A stretch of 7,929 nt of DNA from Marvinbryantia sp. (GCA_016297895.1 JAEDFS010000069.1:1-7929); one strand, 5' to 3'. Positions 1-6,886 are shown, numbered from the stretch's first letter. Notes: generated by a model from the letters alone, not told the origin. Program-made: numbers and translations.

Positions 1-2
1 AC

Positions 3-31
3 TTTACACATATACAAAGAACCCCTATAAT
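3..31 (+). promoter_or_regulatory. Sigma-A type promoter of the small ORF
   Basis: A -35 box TTTACA (3-8) and a perfect -10 box TATAAT (26-31) are separated by exactly 17 bp, so transcription should begin near position 38. This leaves a leader of about 29 nt before the ATG at 67. It is the closest match to the consensus promoter in the window, which suggests strong, largely unregulated expression. Sequence upstream of base 1 is not visible, so an upstream operator cannot be excluded. Confidence 0.8.
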
Positions 32-66
32 ATAGATAAGAATCGGATTGAAGGGGGTATGAAGGG

Positions 67-246
67 ATGAGTGATGAGATGACAAGAGAAGAACTGATCA
101 GTATTATTATTGACAAATATACGGATTTACAGCGTATAAAAAAAGCAAATGGTGATTGTGAAAATAAAGAACTGGACTATCAGATAAAAGTTACGATAGC
201 GAAACTATCCTCTCTCGGTGTATCGGTGGAAGATATTACGTTATAG
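67..246 (+). CDS. Small hypothetical protein, 59 aa
   Basis: The ORF runs from ATG (67) to TAG (244-246) and encodes 59 residues, beginning MSDEMTREELISIIIDKY and ending SSLGVSVEDITL. AAGGGGG at 51-57 lies 9 nt before the ATG, a good ribosome binding site; the ATG at 59 is closed after three codons. A consensus promoter lies just upstream and a strong terminator just downstream, so this is a complete single-gene transcription unit, which supports it being real. The protein is charged, with no signal peptide or membrane segment, and looks like two amphipathic helices (about residues 5-28 and 33-51) followed by a short GVSVEDI tail. I do not recognise a family. The KELDYQI stretch faintly recalls the SQELD motif of Spo0E-like phosphatases but lacks the expected pattern. 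Function unknown. Confidence 0.72.
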   Translation: MSDEMTREELISIIIDKYTDLQRIKKANGDCENKELDYQIKVTIAKLSSLGVSVEDITL

Positions 247-257
247 TGATAGAACAA

Positions 258-306
258 CCATCAAACAAATACCCCGCTGCAGCGCAGCAGGGTATTTGTT
301 TGATGG
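258..306. terminator. Bidirectional terminator between convergent genes
   Basis: A 17-bp perfect inverted repeat (258-274 with 290-306) continues, after a single C/A mismatch (275/289), into a 5-bp GC-rich stem (276-280 with 284-288) around a 3-nt loop AGC. The GC-rich core (271-293) is followed on each strand by TATTTGTTTGAT, so the structure can end transcription from both directions. It lies 11 nt after the stop of the small ORF and 15 nt after the stop of the minus-strand araC-type gene, as expected for a shared terminator. Confidence 0.88.
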
Positions 307-321
307 AATGATCTGTTATGT

Positions 322-1173
322 CTATCCGATTTTTCCGTTCTGATTTCTCCAGGTACGCGGGGAGATCCCATAGATATTTTTAAACGCTCTGGAGAAATGA
401 AGAGGATTGGGGTAACCAACGGCATTTCCGATATCTGTGATTGACAGGGAGGTGAGCTTTAAAAGCTCCGTTGCCTTGATCATGCGGTAGTTCAGAAGGA
501 ATTCCTGAGGGGTTTTTCCTACGGCGTCTTTAAATATTTTTCCAAAGTAACTCCTGTTGAGGCCGCAGACGGCAGCAATGTCTTCTACGGAAATATCGTT
601 TTGAAAATTCTGTTCAATATAGGTGAGTGCTTCTTTTAAGTAATAATCCCGCAGCTTACTGTGTTTTTGGGTATAGAGCTGTGCCGAAGAGCGGGTCAGG
701 TAATCAAGAAACAGATACAGGTGCCCGATCAAATGAAAAGGGGACGCATCGCTGTGATGGGCAATGTACAGCATTTCATTCATCATTTCTTCTCTTAAAT
801 CTTTTGCTCTTGCATGATAGATGGGGGAATCCGGAGAAAAACCGGCAATCTCTATGGCTTCTTTTACCCGGAGTCCGTCAAATTCCAGCCAGACATATTC
901 CCAGGGAATATCATTGGAAGCAATATACATGGTGACCTGACCGGGGAACAGCATGAACCCCTGGCCGCTCCGGATGGAATAGGTCTGGGTAACGCCTTTG
1001 GAATCATCGGCTGTCAGCTTCCCGGTGCCGGATATCACATAGTGGAACAGATAGTGGTTTCGGGCGGCCGGGCCGAAAGAATGTCCGGGTGTACATTTTT
1101 CCCAGCCGAACTGATACAGCCCCAGATCCACAAAATTTTCATTGGGGAATATGGAAAAAAGATAGTTACTCAC
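322..1173 (-). CDS. AraC-family transcriptional regulator of the alpha-galactoside operon
   Basis: This is a 283-residue cytoplasmic regulator of the MsmR/RafR type. Residues about 38-100 form the N-terminal cupin-like sugar-sensing domain (YLFHYVISGTGKL ... GQGFMLFPGQV). Residues about 178-278 are the AraC DNA-binding domain with two helix-turn-helix motifs, near 195-216 (SVEDIAAVCGLNRSYFGKIF) and 245-267 (ITDIGNAVGYPNPLHFSRAF), ending in the family signature YGISPRTWR. I chose the GTG at 1173: GAGAGG lies 7 nt upstream (1181-1186) and the length is normal for the family. The frame stays open back to an ATG at 1326, but that would add 51 residues without family character and start inside the divergent promoter. 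Transcribed away from the transport operon, it is most likely its sugar-responsive activator; the exact inducer cannot be read from the sequence. Confidence 0.9.
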   Translation of the reverse strand: MSNYLFSIFPNENFVDLGLYQFGWEKCTPGHSFGPAARNHYLFHYVISGTGKLTADDSKGVTQTYSIRSGQGFMLFPGQVTMYIASNDIPWEYVWLEFDGLRVKEAIEIAGFSPDSPIYHARAKDLREEMMNEMLYIAHHSDASPFHLIGHLYLFLDYLTRSSAQLYTQKHSKLRDYYLKEALTYIEQNFQNDISVEDIAAVCGLNRSYFGKIFKDAVGKTPQEFLLNYRMIKATELLKLTSLSITDIGNAVGYPNPLHFSRAFKNIYGISPRTWRNQNGKIG

Positions 1174-1195
1174 AGTACGTCCTCTCTCGTTTTTA

Positions 1196-1224
1196 AGTAT
1201 AGTATATCGAAAAACATACCAAAA
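1196..1224 (-). promoter_or_regulatory. Probable promoter of the araC-type gene
   Basis: On the minus strand two overlapping TATACT hexamers (1201-1196 and 1206-1201) are good -10 boxes. The best-placed -35 sequence, about 17 bp upstream, is a weak TTTTGG or TGGCAT, so the promoter is probably weak or regulated. The start would fall near 1190-1194, only a few nt before the GAGAGG ribosome binding site. A GGTATGTT element (minus strand, 1220-1213) lies within the spacer, where bound regulator could repress its own gene. Confidence 0.5.
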
Positions 1225-1265
1225 TGCCAGATTGTTTTCGCAGAGAGAAGAAAAAACGGCAATAT

Positions 1266-1297
1266 GGTATAAAAATCCAGATATGTCGGTATTTATA
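1266..1297 (+). promoter_or_regulatory. Candidate AraC-type operator (GGTAT direct repeat)
   Basis: GGTAT followed by A/T-rich bases occurs at 1266-1270 and again at 1288-1292, exactly 22 bp apart and thus on the same face of the helix. The second copy runs into the -35 box (1292-1297) of the transport operon. AraC-family activators typically bind two direct repeats about two turns apart with the nearer one abutting the -35, so the position fits. The conserved core is only 5 bp plus A/T bases; the assignment is inference. Confidence 0.4.
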
Positions 1298-1320
1298 GAC
1301 GCATAATGGCATGTTACAAT
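1292..1320 (+). promoter_or_regulatory. Promoter of the sugar transport / alpha-galactosidase operon
   Basis: TTTATA (-35, 1292-1297) and TACAAT (-10, 1315-1320) are separated by 17 bp, and TG at 1312-1313 makes this an extended -10. Transcription should start near 1327, giving a leader of about 58 nt before the ATG at 1385. The leader contains a 6-bp inverted repeat TATGCG/CGCATA (1335-1340 with 1353-1358, 12-nt loop). The promoter is good but not perfect, compatible with activation by the divergent AraC-type protein. Confidence 0.75.
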
Positions 1321-1361
1321 GAACATACCTGAAATATGCGGGCTGCAGACAACGCATAATG
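1299..1361 (+). repeat. 10-bp direct repeat ACGCATAATG, two copies
   Basis: ACGCATAATG occurs at 1299-1308, inside the spacer of the transport-operon promoter, and again at 1352-1361 in its leader, 53 bp apart (about five helical turns). The downstream copy forms one arm of the TATGCG/CGCATA inverted repeat. The arrangement could bind a repressor or loop DNA around the promoter, but no protein can be assigned. Confidence 0.45.
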
Positions 1362-1384
1362 AGAAAAAGGGAGGAGGTTACTTC

Positions 1385-2707
1385 ATGAGTATACACAAGA
1401 AGGCTGCCGGACGTCTGATGATCGGTGCGGCAGCAGCGGCGGCACTGCTCTGCGGATGCGGTGCAAAGGAAGGAGAAGATGGAAAGACTGTGGTGGAGAT
1501 TGTGCAGTACAAGCCGGAAGCAGTCAAGGCATTTGAAGCTCTGCAGGAGAAATTCAATGCCACACACGATGATATTGAATTGAAGATTGATTCCCCGAAT
1601 GATGCAATGACTATTTTGAAGACAAGATTTATCAGAGAGGATTATCCGGATATCATCGGTATCGGAGGAGACATCAACTATTCCAATTTCCTGGATGCAG
1701 ATATGCTGATGGACATTTCTGACTATGACGGACTGAAGGAGATTAAGGAATCTTATCTGAGAACGGACAAGGAACTTGAGTTTGTCCCCATGGAGGGTAT
1801 CTATGCGGTTCCATATATGGCAAATGCAGCAGGTATCCTCTATAACAGGGATATGTTTGAGGAACATGGCTGGACGATACCGGAGACGCTGGATGAGTTC
1901 TACGGGCTGTGTGAGGAAATTCAGAAGGCAGGGATACAGCCGCTGTATTTCGGATTTAAAGATACATGGACCTGTCTGGCACCCTGGAATGCCATCTGTG
2001 TAGATCTGGCACCGTCGGATATCTGTACCCAGGTAAATGCGGGAACGGCAAAATTTGCAGATGCCTACCGTCCGGTGGCAGAGGTGACAAAGTCCCTGCT
2101 TTCGTATGCGCAGCCGGATCCCTATGCTTACAGCTACAACGATGCATGTACGGCGTTTGCGAGAGGACAGTCGGCCATGTATGTGATCGGAAGCTATGCG
2201 GTACCGCAGATCAAATCGGTAAATCCGGATATGAATATTGATTCTTTTGTATTTCCGGCGGCCAATAGCCCGGAAGAAAATCTTCTGAATTCCGGAAATG
2301 ACCTGCAGTGGTCTGTCATGGCAGGAAAAGAGGAGAAAAAGGAAGCCATCTATGAAGTGCTGGATTTCCTGTATGAGGATGAGAACATTCAGACTTACCT
2401 GGATGATCAGAGTGCAGTTCCCTGCAAAAAAGGAGATTTTAAACTGCCCTCCATGCTGGACGGTATGAAGTATTACATTGAAAATGATAAGATGGCAGAC
2501 TATCAGGACCATCATTATCCGTCGGAGATGGCGGTGGATGCCATGATTCAGACCTTTCTTATGGATGACAGTGACAGCGCTTTGGATACATTCCTGGAGA
2601 AATTCGATAAGGAATGGGTTCGCTATAACCGGGACCTGATCGCAAAGGTACAGAAGTTTTACGAAAAAAATCCCGATAAGCTGACGGAGGGAGGAGAAGA
2701 GTCATGA
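1385..2707 (+). CDS. Sugar ABC transporter substrate-binding lipoprotein (CUT1, MsmE/RafE-like)
   Basis: This 440-residue extracellular lipoprotein captures oligosaccharide, probably alpha-galactosides such as raffinose or melibiose, and delivers it to the two permeases encoded next. The N-terminus is a signal peptide (KK near 5-6, Ala-rich core 12-22) ending in the lipobox LCGC, with Cys25 the likely lipidated residue. The body fits family 1 binding proteins: ALQEKFNATHDDIELKI near 52-68, YPDIIGIGGD near 87-96, IYAVPYMANAAGILYNRDMFEEHGW near 139-163, and ARGQSAMYVIGSYAVPQI near 259-276. I chose ATG 1385, which has AGGAGG at 1372-1377, 7 nt upstream; an in-frame ATG at 1319 lies inside the -10 box and cannot be on the transcript. 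The TGA overlaps the next start (ATGA). Substrate is inferred from the linked GH36 gene. Confidence 0.92.
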   Translation: MSIHKKAAGRLMIGAAAAAALLCGCGAKEGEDGKTVVEIVQYKPEAVKAFEALQEKFNATHDDIELKIDSPNDAMTILKTRFIREDYPDIIGIGGDINYSNFLDADMLMDISDYDGLKEIKESYLRTDKELEFVPMEGIYAVPYMANAAGILYNRDMFEEHGWTIPETLDEFYGLCEEIQKAGIQPLYFGFKDTWTCLAPWNAICVDLAPSDICTQVNAGTAKFADAYRPVAEVTKSLLSYAQPDPYAYSYNDACTAFARGQSAMYVIGSYAVPQIKSVNPDMNIDSFVFPAANSPEENLLNSGNDLQWSVMAGKEEKKEAIYEVLDFLYEDENIQTYLDDQSAVPCKKGDFKLPSMLDGMKYYIENDKMADYQDHHYPSEMAVDAMIQTFLMDDSDSALDTFLEKFDKEWVRYNRDLIAKVQKFYEKNPDKLTEGGEES

Positions 2708-3582
2708 AAATCAATGGGGCACAGGAAAGAAAACGGACCTTTCTGTTCATTACAATTCCGGTAATTGCACTGTTTTTCTGCTTCAATACATTACCGCTGA
2801 TAAAAGGTTTTATTTACGGCTTTACGAATTTTAAAGGATATGGCTCCTATGACTGGGTAGGATTGCGGAATTATATAGATCTTTTCCAGGATGCCCGGGT
2901 GGGAAGATCCTACCTGTTTACTTTTAAATATGCGCTTGTGGGCACGATTCTTACCAATATCATCAGTCTGATGCTTGCGCTGGGACTGAACAGTAAGATC
3001 CGCTGCAAAAGCGCACTTCGTGGGATTTACTTTATCCCCAATGTCCTAGGCGGACTTGTGATCGGTTATATTTTCTGCTTTATTTTTACCTATGTGCTTC
3101 CTGCAGCAGCGCAGAATCTGGGAATTGAGGCACTCAGCAGCAGTATGCTTTCCAGTACGGGAAAAGCATGGATCGCCATTGTGATCGTGGGATGCTGGCA
3201 GTCTATTGCGTTAAATACGATCATTTATATCTCAGGACTTCAGACAGTTCCCGAAGATGTATATGAGGCAGGTTCCCTGGATGGAGTGACCGGATGGAAA
3301 AAGTTCCGCTATCTGACCCTGCCGCTGATCATTCCTTTCTTTTCTACAAACATGGTGCTGTCTATGAAGAATTTTCTGATGGTATTTGATCAGATCATGG
3401 CCCTGACAAAAGGCGGCCCGGCACAGAGCACCGAGTCCATCTCTTACCTGATCTACAACAACGGTATGAGCGGCGGACAGTTTGGATTCCAGAGTGCCAA
3501 TGCATTTGTATTCTTTGTGATGATCGTGGCAATCTCTGTTTTCCAGATGACAGTGACCAACAGGAAGGAGGAACAGTTATGA
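2704..3582 (+). CDS. Sugar ABC transporter permease (CUT1, MsmF/MalF-type)
   Basis: This 292-residue integral membrane protein is one half of the transmembrane channel of the importer. About six hydrophobic segments are visible (near 12-38, 76-96, 106-133, 155-178, 203-222 and 264-284). The cytoplasmic EAA loop that docks the ATPase is at about 188-210: E188-A-G, G194, ending LTLPLI. LTKGGPAQSTE near 234-244 is a hallmark of the MalF-like member of CUT1 permease pairs. AGGAG at 2692-2696 lies 7 nt before the ATG. Start and stop codons overlap the neighbours by 4 bp on each side, so translation is probably coupled to the genes before and after. No ATP-binding domain is fused to it. Confidence 0.93.
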   Translation: MKINGAQERKRTFLFITIPVIALFFCFNTLPLIKGFIYGFTNFKGYGSYDWVGLRNYIDLFQDARVGRSYLFTFKYALVGTILTNIISLMLALGLNSKIRCKSALRGIYFIPNVLGGLVIGYIFCFIFTYVLPAAAQNLGIEALSSSMLSSTGKAWIAIVIVGCWQSIALNTIIYISGLQTVPEDVYEAGSLDGVTGWKKFRYLTLPLIIPFFSTNMVLSMKNFLMVFDQIMALTKGGPAQSTESISYLIYNNGMSGGQFGFQSANAFVFFVMIVAISVFQMTVTNRKEEQL

Positions 3583-4424
3583 ATCAGGTTAAAGTTAAGG
3601 AAAGATACAACTGGCCAGTTACGATCCTGCTTATTATCGGCTGCGTAACCATTTTCTTCCCTCTGTATATGGCAGTGGTGATCGCATTCAAACAGCCGAC
3701 AGAGATGACCAATGATATCGCCGGAGCGCTTTCACTTCCGCTGCACTGGAGTCTTTCCAATTTTCAGGAGGCTATGAGAGTGACGGATTTCTGGAATTCT
3801 CTGGGCAACAGCCTTCTGATCACGGTAACCACAGTGGTACTGTCTATTGTGATCCACGGCATTGCAGGCTACGCCATCGGACGCAGCATGAAGAGCAGTA
3901 AGTTTTATAATTTTGTATTCCTTTATATCGTTAGTGGTATGTTCGTACCCTTTGCGATCCTGATGATGCCTCTGGTAAAACAGACAGCACAGATGGGGAT
4001 TGCCAATCGGTTCGGCGTCATCCTGTTATATACTGTGTTCTTTATGCCTCTGAACCTTATGCTTTATAAGAGTTATCTGGCCAATATTCCCATAGCGCTG
4101 GAAGAGGCCGCAAGAGTGGACGGCGCAACCACATGGAAGACCTACTGGTCCATTCTGTTTCCGATCATGAAGCCTATGCATGCCACGGTTGCGGTGCTTA
4201 CCGCAATGAGTACCTGGAATGATGTGATGACTCCGCTGGTGATCATGTCAGGAACCGGAAAGAACACACTTCCCCTGGCACAGTTGAACTTCCAGACTCA
4301 GTTTGGTACCAATTATAACCTAGCATTTGCATCTTATCTGCTGGCATTGATCCCGATCCTGTTGTTTTATCTGATCTGCCAGAAACAGATTATGAACGGA
4401 GTTGTAAACGGAGCAGTAAAGTGA
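3579..4424 (+). CDS. Sugar ABC transporter permease (CUT1, MsmG/MalG-type)
   Basis: This 281-residue membrane protein is the second half of the importer channel. Hydrophobic segments lie near 13-36, 76-100, 110-132, 144-166, 200-220 and 248-268. The EAA loop is the better conserved of the pair: E175-E-A-A-R-V-D-G182 followed by TTWKTYWSILFPIMKP. The C-terminal tail QKQIMNGVVNGAVK is typical of MalG-like permeases. AGGAGG at 3566-3571 sits 7 nt before the ATG, which overlaps the preceding stop by 4 bp. The next gene begins 34 bp after the TGA, so it remains in the operon. Confidence 0.93.
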   Translation: MNQVKVKERYNWPVTILLIIGCVTIFFPLYMAVVIAFKQPTEMTNDIAGALSLPLHWSLSNFQEAMRVTDFWNSLGNSLLITVTTVVLSIVIHGIAGYAIGRSMKSSKFYNFVFLYIVSGMFVPFAILMMPLVKQTAQMGIANRFGVILLYTVFFMPLNLMLYKSYLANIPIALEEAARVDGATTWKTYWSILFPIMKPMHATVAVLTAMSTWNDVMTPLVIMSGTGKNTLPLAQLNFQTQFGTNYNLAFASYLLALIPILLFYLICQKQIMNGVVNGAVK

Positions 4425-4458
4425 TAAGATAGCAAAAAAAATGAAGAGAGGACGAAGT

Positions 4459-6651
4459 ATGGCGGTCAGATTTGACAAAAACACAAAGACATTTACCCTG
4501 CATACGAAAAAGAGTACGTATCAGATGAAGACAGACGATCAGGGGGTGCTGCTCCATACTTATTTTGGATCGCCCACAGATGAAAGTGATTTATCTTACC
4601 TGATTGTACCGGAGGATCATGGATTTTGTGCACAGCCGGCCGGAAACGGCGGGAACAGGACATATTCCCTGGATTATTATCCGCAGGAGTATCCGGTGCA
4701 CGGTACCGGGGATTTCCGGGTAACAGCCCTGAAGGCAGGAATTGAGGGGCAGGTTCCTGCCCTGGATCTGAGATATCAATCCCATCAGATCCGGGAGGGG
4801 AAATACACCCTGGCGGGACTTCCTGCATTTTTTGCCCGGGAGGATGACCGGGCGGAGACGCTGGAGATCATCTTGAAGGATGTTTATCAGGAGATTTATG
4901 TAAGGCTGCTTTACGGGGTCCTGGAAGAAAAAAATATCATTACGAGAGCAGCGGTCATTGAAAACCGGGAAGAGAGGCCCCTGGAGATCAAAAGGGTCAT
5001 GAGCATGGCACTGGACTTTATGGGAGGACAGAAGGACCTGATCAGCTTTGGCGGCAAGCATGCAGGAGAAAGGCAGTTTGAGAGAAGAGCTCTTGGAAGC
5101 GGTATCACAGAGATCGCCAGCATGCGAGGAACCTCCAGTCATCAGCAGAATCCGTTTGTGATCCTCTGCGACAGGGATACCACGGAAGAACACGGTGGCT
5201 GCTGGGGAGTTTCCTTTTTGTACAGCGGCAGCTTCCGCATACAGGCGGAGGTGGATCAGTTCGAAGATGTCCGGGTAGTATGTGGGATTCATGATGAAGA
5301 ATTTTCCTGGATTCTGCCCGGGGGCGGAGAATTTGTTGTACCGGAAGTTGCTCTTTCTTATACGGATGACGGTTTTTCAGATCTTACGATGGGACTTCAG
5401 CGGGCAATGCATAAAAATCTGATCCGCAGTCCGTGGAAAGACAGAGAACGACCGGTACTGGTCAACAACTGGGAGGCTACCTATTTTGACTTTTCCGGAA
5501 GCAAGCTTCTGGAAATTGCAGAGAAGGGGGCAAAGATCGACCTGGATATGCTGGTGCTGGATGACGGCTGGTTCGGAAAACGGGAGGATGACAATTCGGG
5601 CCTGGGAGACTGGTTTGTCAATGAGGAAAAACTGGGCTGTACCCTGAAAGAACTGGTAGATCAGATCAATGAGCTGGGACTTCAGTTCGGTATCTGGATA
5701 GAGCCGGAGATGGTCTCGGAGGACAGTGAACTTTACCGGACGCATCCCGACTGGGCACTGGTGATTCCGGGAAGAGATCCGGTCAGGGGAAGAAACCAGC
5801 TGGTTCTGGATCTGTCCAGGCGGGAAGTGGTGGAATTTATGAAGAGGAGCATTGACCGGCTCCTCACCTCTGCCAATATCGCCTATGTAAAATGGGATAT
5901 GAACCGCAGTGTGGATAATGTGTTCAGCAGCGCAAATCCGCAGCTTAGTCAGGGGGCAGTTCGTCACAGGTATGTCCTGGGACTGTATGAGGTAATGGAG
6001 CATGTGGTGACAACCTATCCGGAGCTTCTCCTGGAAGGCTGCAGCGGAGGAGGCGGACGCTATGATGCCGGAATGCTGTACTATGTACCGCAGATCTGGT
6101 GCAGCGATAATACGGATGCCATTGAACGCCTGCGTATCCATTACGGAACCTCCTTTGGATATCCCATGTCTACGGTATCAGCGCATGTATCGGTATGTCC
6201 CAATCACCAGAACGGAAGGGTTACCCCTTTTAAAACCCGGGGAATCTGTGCAATGCAGGGAGCATTCGGATATGAGCTGGATCTTGGAAAACTGACAGAT
6301 CAGGAAATGGAGGAAGCAAGGGAACAGACAAAGCTGTATCATCAGCACGGTCAATTGTTTCAGCAGGGAGATTATTATCGGCTGACATCTCCCATGGAAA
6401 ATCGAGAGTTTACCGCCTGGAGCTACGTAATGCCGGATGGCAGCAAGGCTTCTCTGAGTGTGGTATATACAGATGTTCATGCGAATCCCAGACCTCTTCG
6501 GGTAAAATGGAAGGGGCTGCAGAGGGATGGCATATATGAGCTTGAAGGCAGGGAATATACCGGAGCGGCATTGATGCAGGGAGGTATGGTACTTCCAAAG
6601 CCACGGTGTAACTACGATTCCTGTATGTTTGTGATAGAAAAGAAGAAATGA
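4459..6651 (+). CDS. Alpha-galactosidase, glycoside hydrolase family 36
   Basis: This 730-residue enzyme hydrolyses terminal alpha-1,6-linked galactose from melibiose, raffinose and stachyose. It has no signal peptide, so it acts in the cytoplasm on imported sugar. About residues 1-330 form the beta-sandwich, 330-640 the catalytic barrel and 645-730 the C-terminal beta domain. Motifs in order: NNWEATYFDF (336-345), LDDGWFGKR with D368-D369, GLGDWF, FGIWIEPEM (E415, E417), VKWDMNRS with nucleophile D480, CSGGGGRYDAG (C528-G538), and WCSDNTDAIERL with acid/base D550. The two catalytic residues are 70 apart, as in characterised GH36 enzymes. I chose ATG 4459: GAGAGG at 4446-4451 is 7 nt upstream, whereas an in-frame ATG at 4441 has only an A-run before it and would place that site inside the gene. 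The activity call is firm; the preferred chain length is not. Confidence 0.95.
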   Translation: MAVRFDKNTKTFTLHTKKSTYQMKTDDQGVLLHTYFGSPTDESDLSYLIVPEDHGFCAQPAGNGGNRTYSLDYYPQEYPVHGTGDFRVTALKAGIEGQVPALDLRYQSHQIREGKYTLAGLPAFFAREDDRAETLEIILKDVYQEIYVRLLYGVLEEKNIITRAAVIENREERPLEIKRVMSMALDFMGGQKDLISFGGKHAGERQFERRALGSGITEIASMRGTSSHQQNPFVILCDRDTTEEHGGCWGVSFLYSGSFRIQAEVDQFEDVRVVCGIHDEEFSWILPGGGEFVVPEVALSYTDDGFSDLTMGLQRAMHKNLIRSPWKDRERPVLVNNWEATYFDFSGSKLLEIAEKGAKIDLDMLVLDDGWFGKREDDNSGLGDWFVNEEKLGCTLKELVDQINELGLQFGIWIEPEMVSEDSELYRTHPDWALVIPGRDPVRGRNQLVLDLSRREVVEFMKRSIDRLLTSANIAYVKWDMNRSVDNVFSSANPQLSQGAVRHRYVLGLYEVMEHVVTTYPELLLEGCSGGGGRYDAGMLYYVPQIWCSDNTDAIERLRIHYGTSFGYPMSTVSAHVSVCPNHQNGRVTPFKTRGICAMQGAFGYELDLGKLTDQEMEEAREQTKLYHQHGQLFQQGDYYRLTSPMENREFTAWSYVMPDGSKASLSVVYTDVHANPRPLRVKWKGLQRDGIYELEGREYTGAALMQGGMVLPKPRCNYDSCMFVIEKKK

Positions 6652-6667
6652 AATAGAAATTGATCCT

Positions 6668-6710
6668 ACGCCTGAGCGGATTCATAAAAGATCCGTTCAG
6701 GCGTTTTTTT
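6668..6710 (+). terminator. Rho-independent terminator of the alpha-galactoside operon
   Basis: A 14-bp stem (6668-6681 with 6691-6704, one G-U pair, 9-nt loop) is followed by a run of seven T (6704-6710). It begins 17 nt after the stop of the GH36 gene and separates the sugar operon from the phosphate-binding gene, which therefore has its own promoter. Confidence 0.93.
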
Positions 6711-6741
6711 GCGTATGACACCGGCATGCCTGAATCAGATA

Positions 6742-6792
6742 TTTACAAAAATCTTACCTGTATTTTACAAAAGGCTGGTGATAGATTTTACA
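6742..6792 (+). promoter_or_regulatory. Pho-box-like repeats upstream of pstS
   Basis: TTTACA (6742-6747), CTTACC (6753-6758) and TTTACA (6764-6769) are spaced exactly 11 bp apart, the period and near-consensus (TTAACA/TTTACA) of Firmicute PhoP binding sites. The next register position (6775) is degenerate, but a further TTTACA is at 6787-6792, one base off the following register. PhoP of the PhoPR system is known to activate pst genes under phosphate limitation from such direct repeats upstream of the promoter; that it does so here is inferred from spacing and from the gene downstream. Confidence 0.75.
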
Positions 6793-6798
6793 TTCCCC

Positions 6799-6807
6799 TG
6801 TTAAGAT
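6799..6807 (+). promoter_or_regulatory. Extended -10 of the pstS promoter
   Basis: TG-T-TAAGAT (6799-6807) is an extended -10 element. The sequence 17 bp upstream (TGATAG, 6779-6784) is a poor -35, as expected of a promoter that needs an activator bound at the adjacent Pho-type repeats. Transcription would begin near 6813, about 100 nt before the ATG. An alternative pairing of TTTACA (6764-6769) with A/T-rich sequence near 6782-6790 is weaker. Confidence 0.55.
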
Positions 6808-6814
6808 ACCTTTG

Positions 6815-6886
6815 CAGGACGGGAAAAAGCAGTTCCTAAGGGAACCGCAGATTTCACAACACAGCAAATACAGTCCGCCCGTCCTG
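6815..6886 (+). promoter_or_regulatory. Structured 5' leader of pstS mRNA
   Basis: CAGGACGGG (6815-6823) pairs perfectly with CCCGTCCTG (6878-6886), closing a 72-nt element. Inside it, GTTCC (6832-6836) pairs with GGAAC (6841-6845) around loop TAAG, extended by GC/GC across an A/C mismatch. With a start near 6813 the outer stem would begin one or two nt from the 5' end of the mRNA. The ribosome binding site (6901-6906) is outside the stem, so the structure more likely protects the message than hides the start. It matches no riboswitch class I recognise. Confidence 0.5.

Noticed and set aside
67..246. Small ORF as a Spo0E-like aspartyl phosphatase
   Set aside because: KELDYQI resembles part of the SQELDxLI motif, but the Ser-Gln and the flanking helix pattern are missing.
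1233..1246. Possible CcpA catabolite (cre) site, TGTTTTCGCAGAGA
   Set aside because: Only one half fits the TGNNNNCGNNNNCA pattern and the rest is poor; not enough to call a site.
1174..1326. N-terminal extension of the AraC-type protein to an ATG at 1326
   Set aside because: It would start within the divergent promoter and its 51 extra residues lack family character, while GTG 1173 has a good RBS (1181-1186) and gives normal length.
1193..2515. Long 440-codon open frame on the minus strand opposite the sugar-binding protein gene
   Set aside because: It has no recognisable domain, an unusual Cys/His/Ile-rich composition and lies wholly antisense to a clear lipoprotein gene; it is a frame shadow.
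4591..6141. Minus-strand open frames opposite the GH36 gene (4591-5292 and 5377-6141)
   Set aside because: No family features; they are antisense by-products of the alpha-galactosidase coding sequence.
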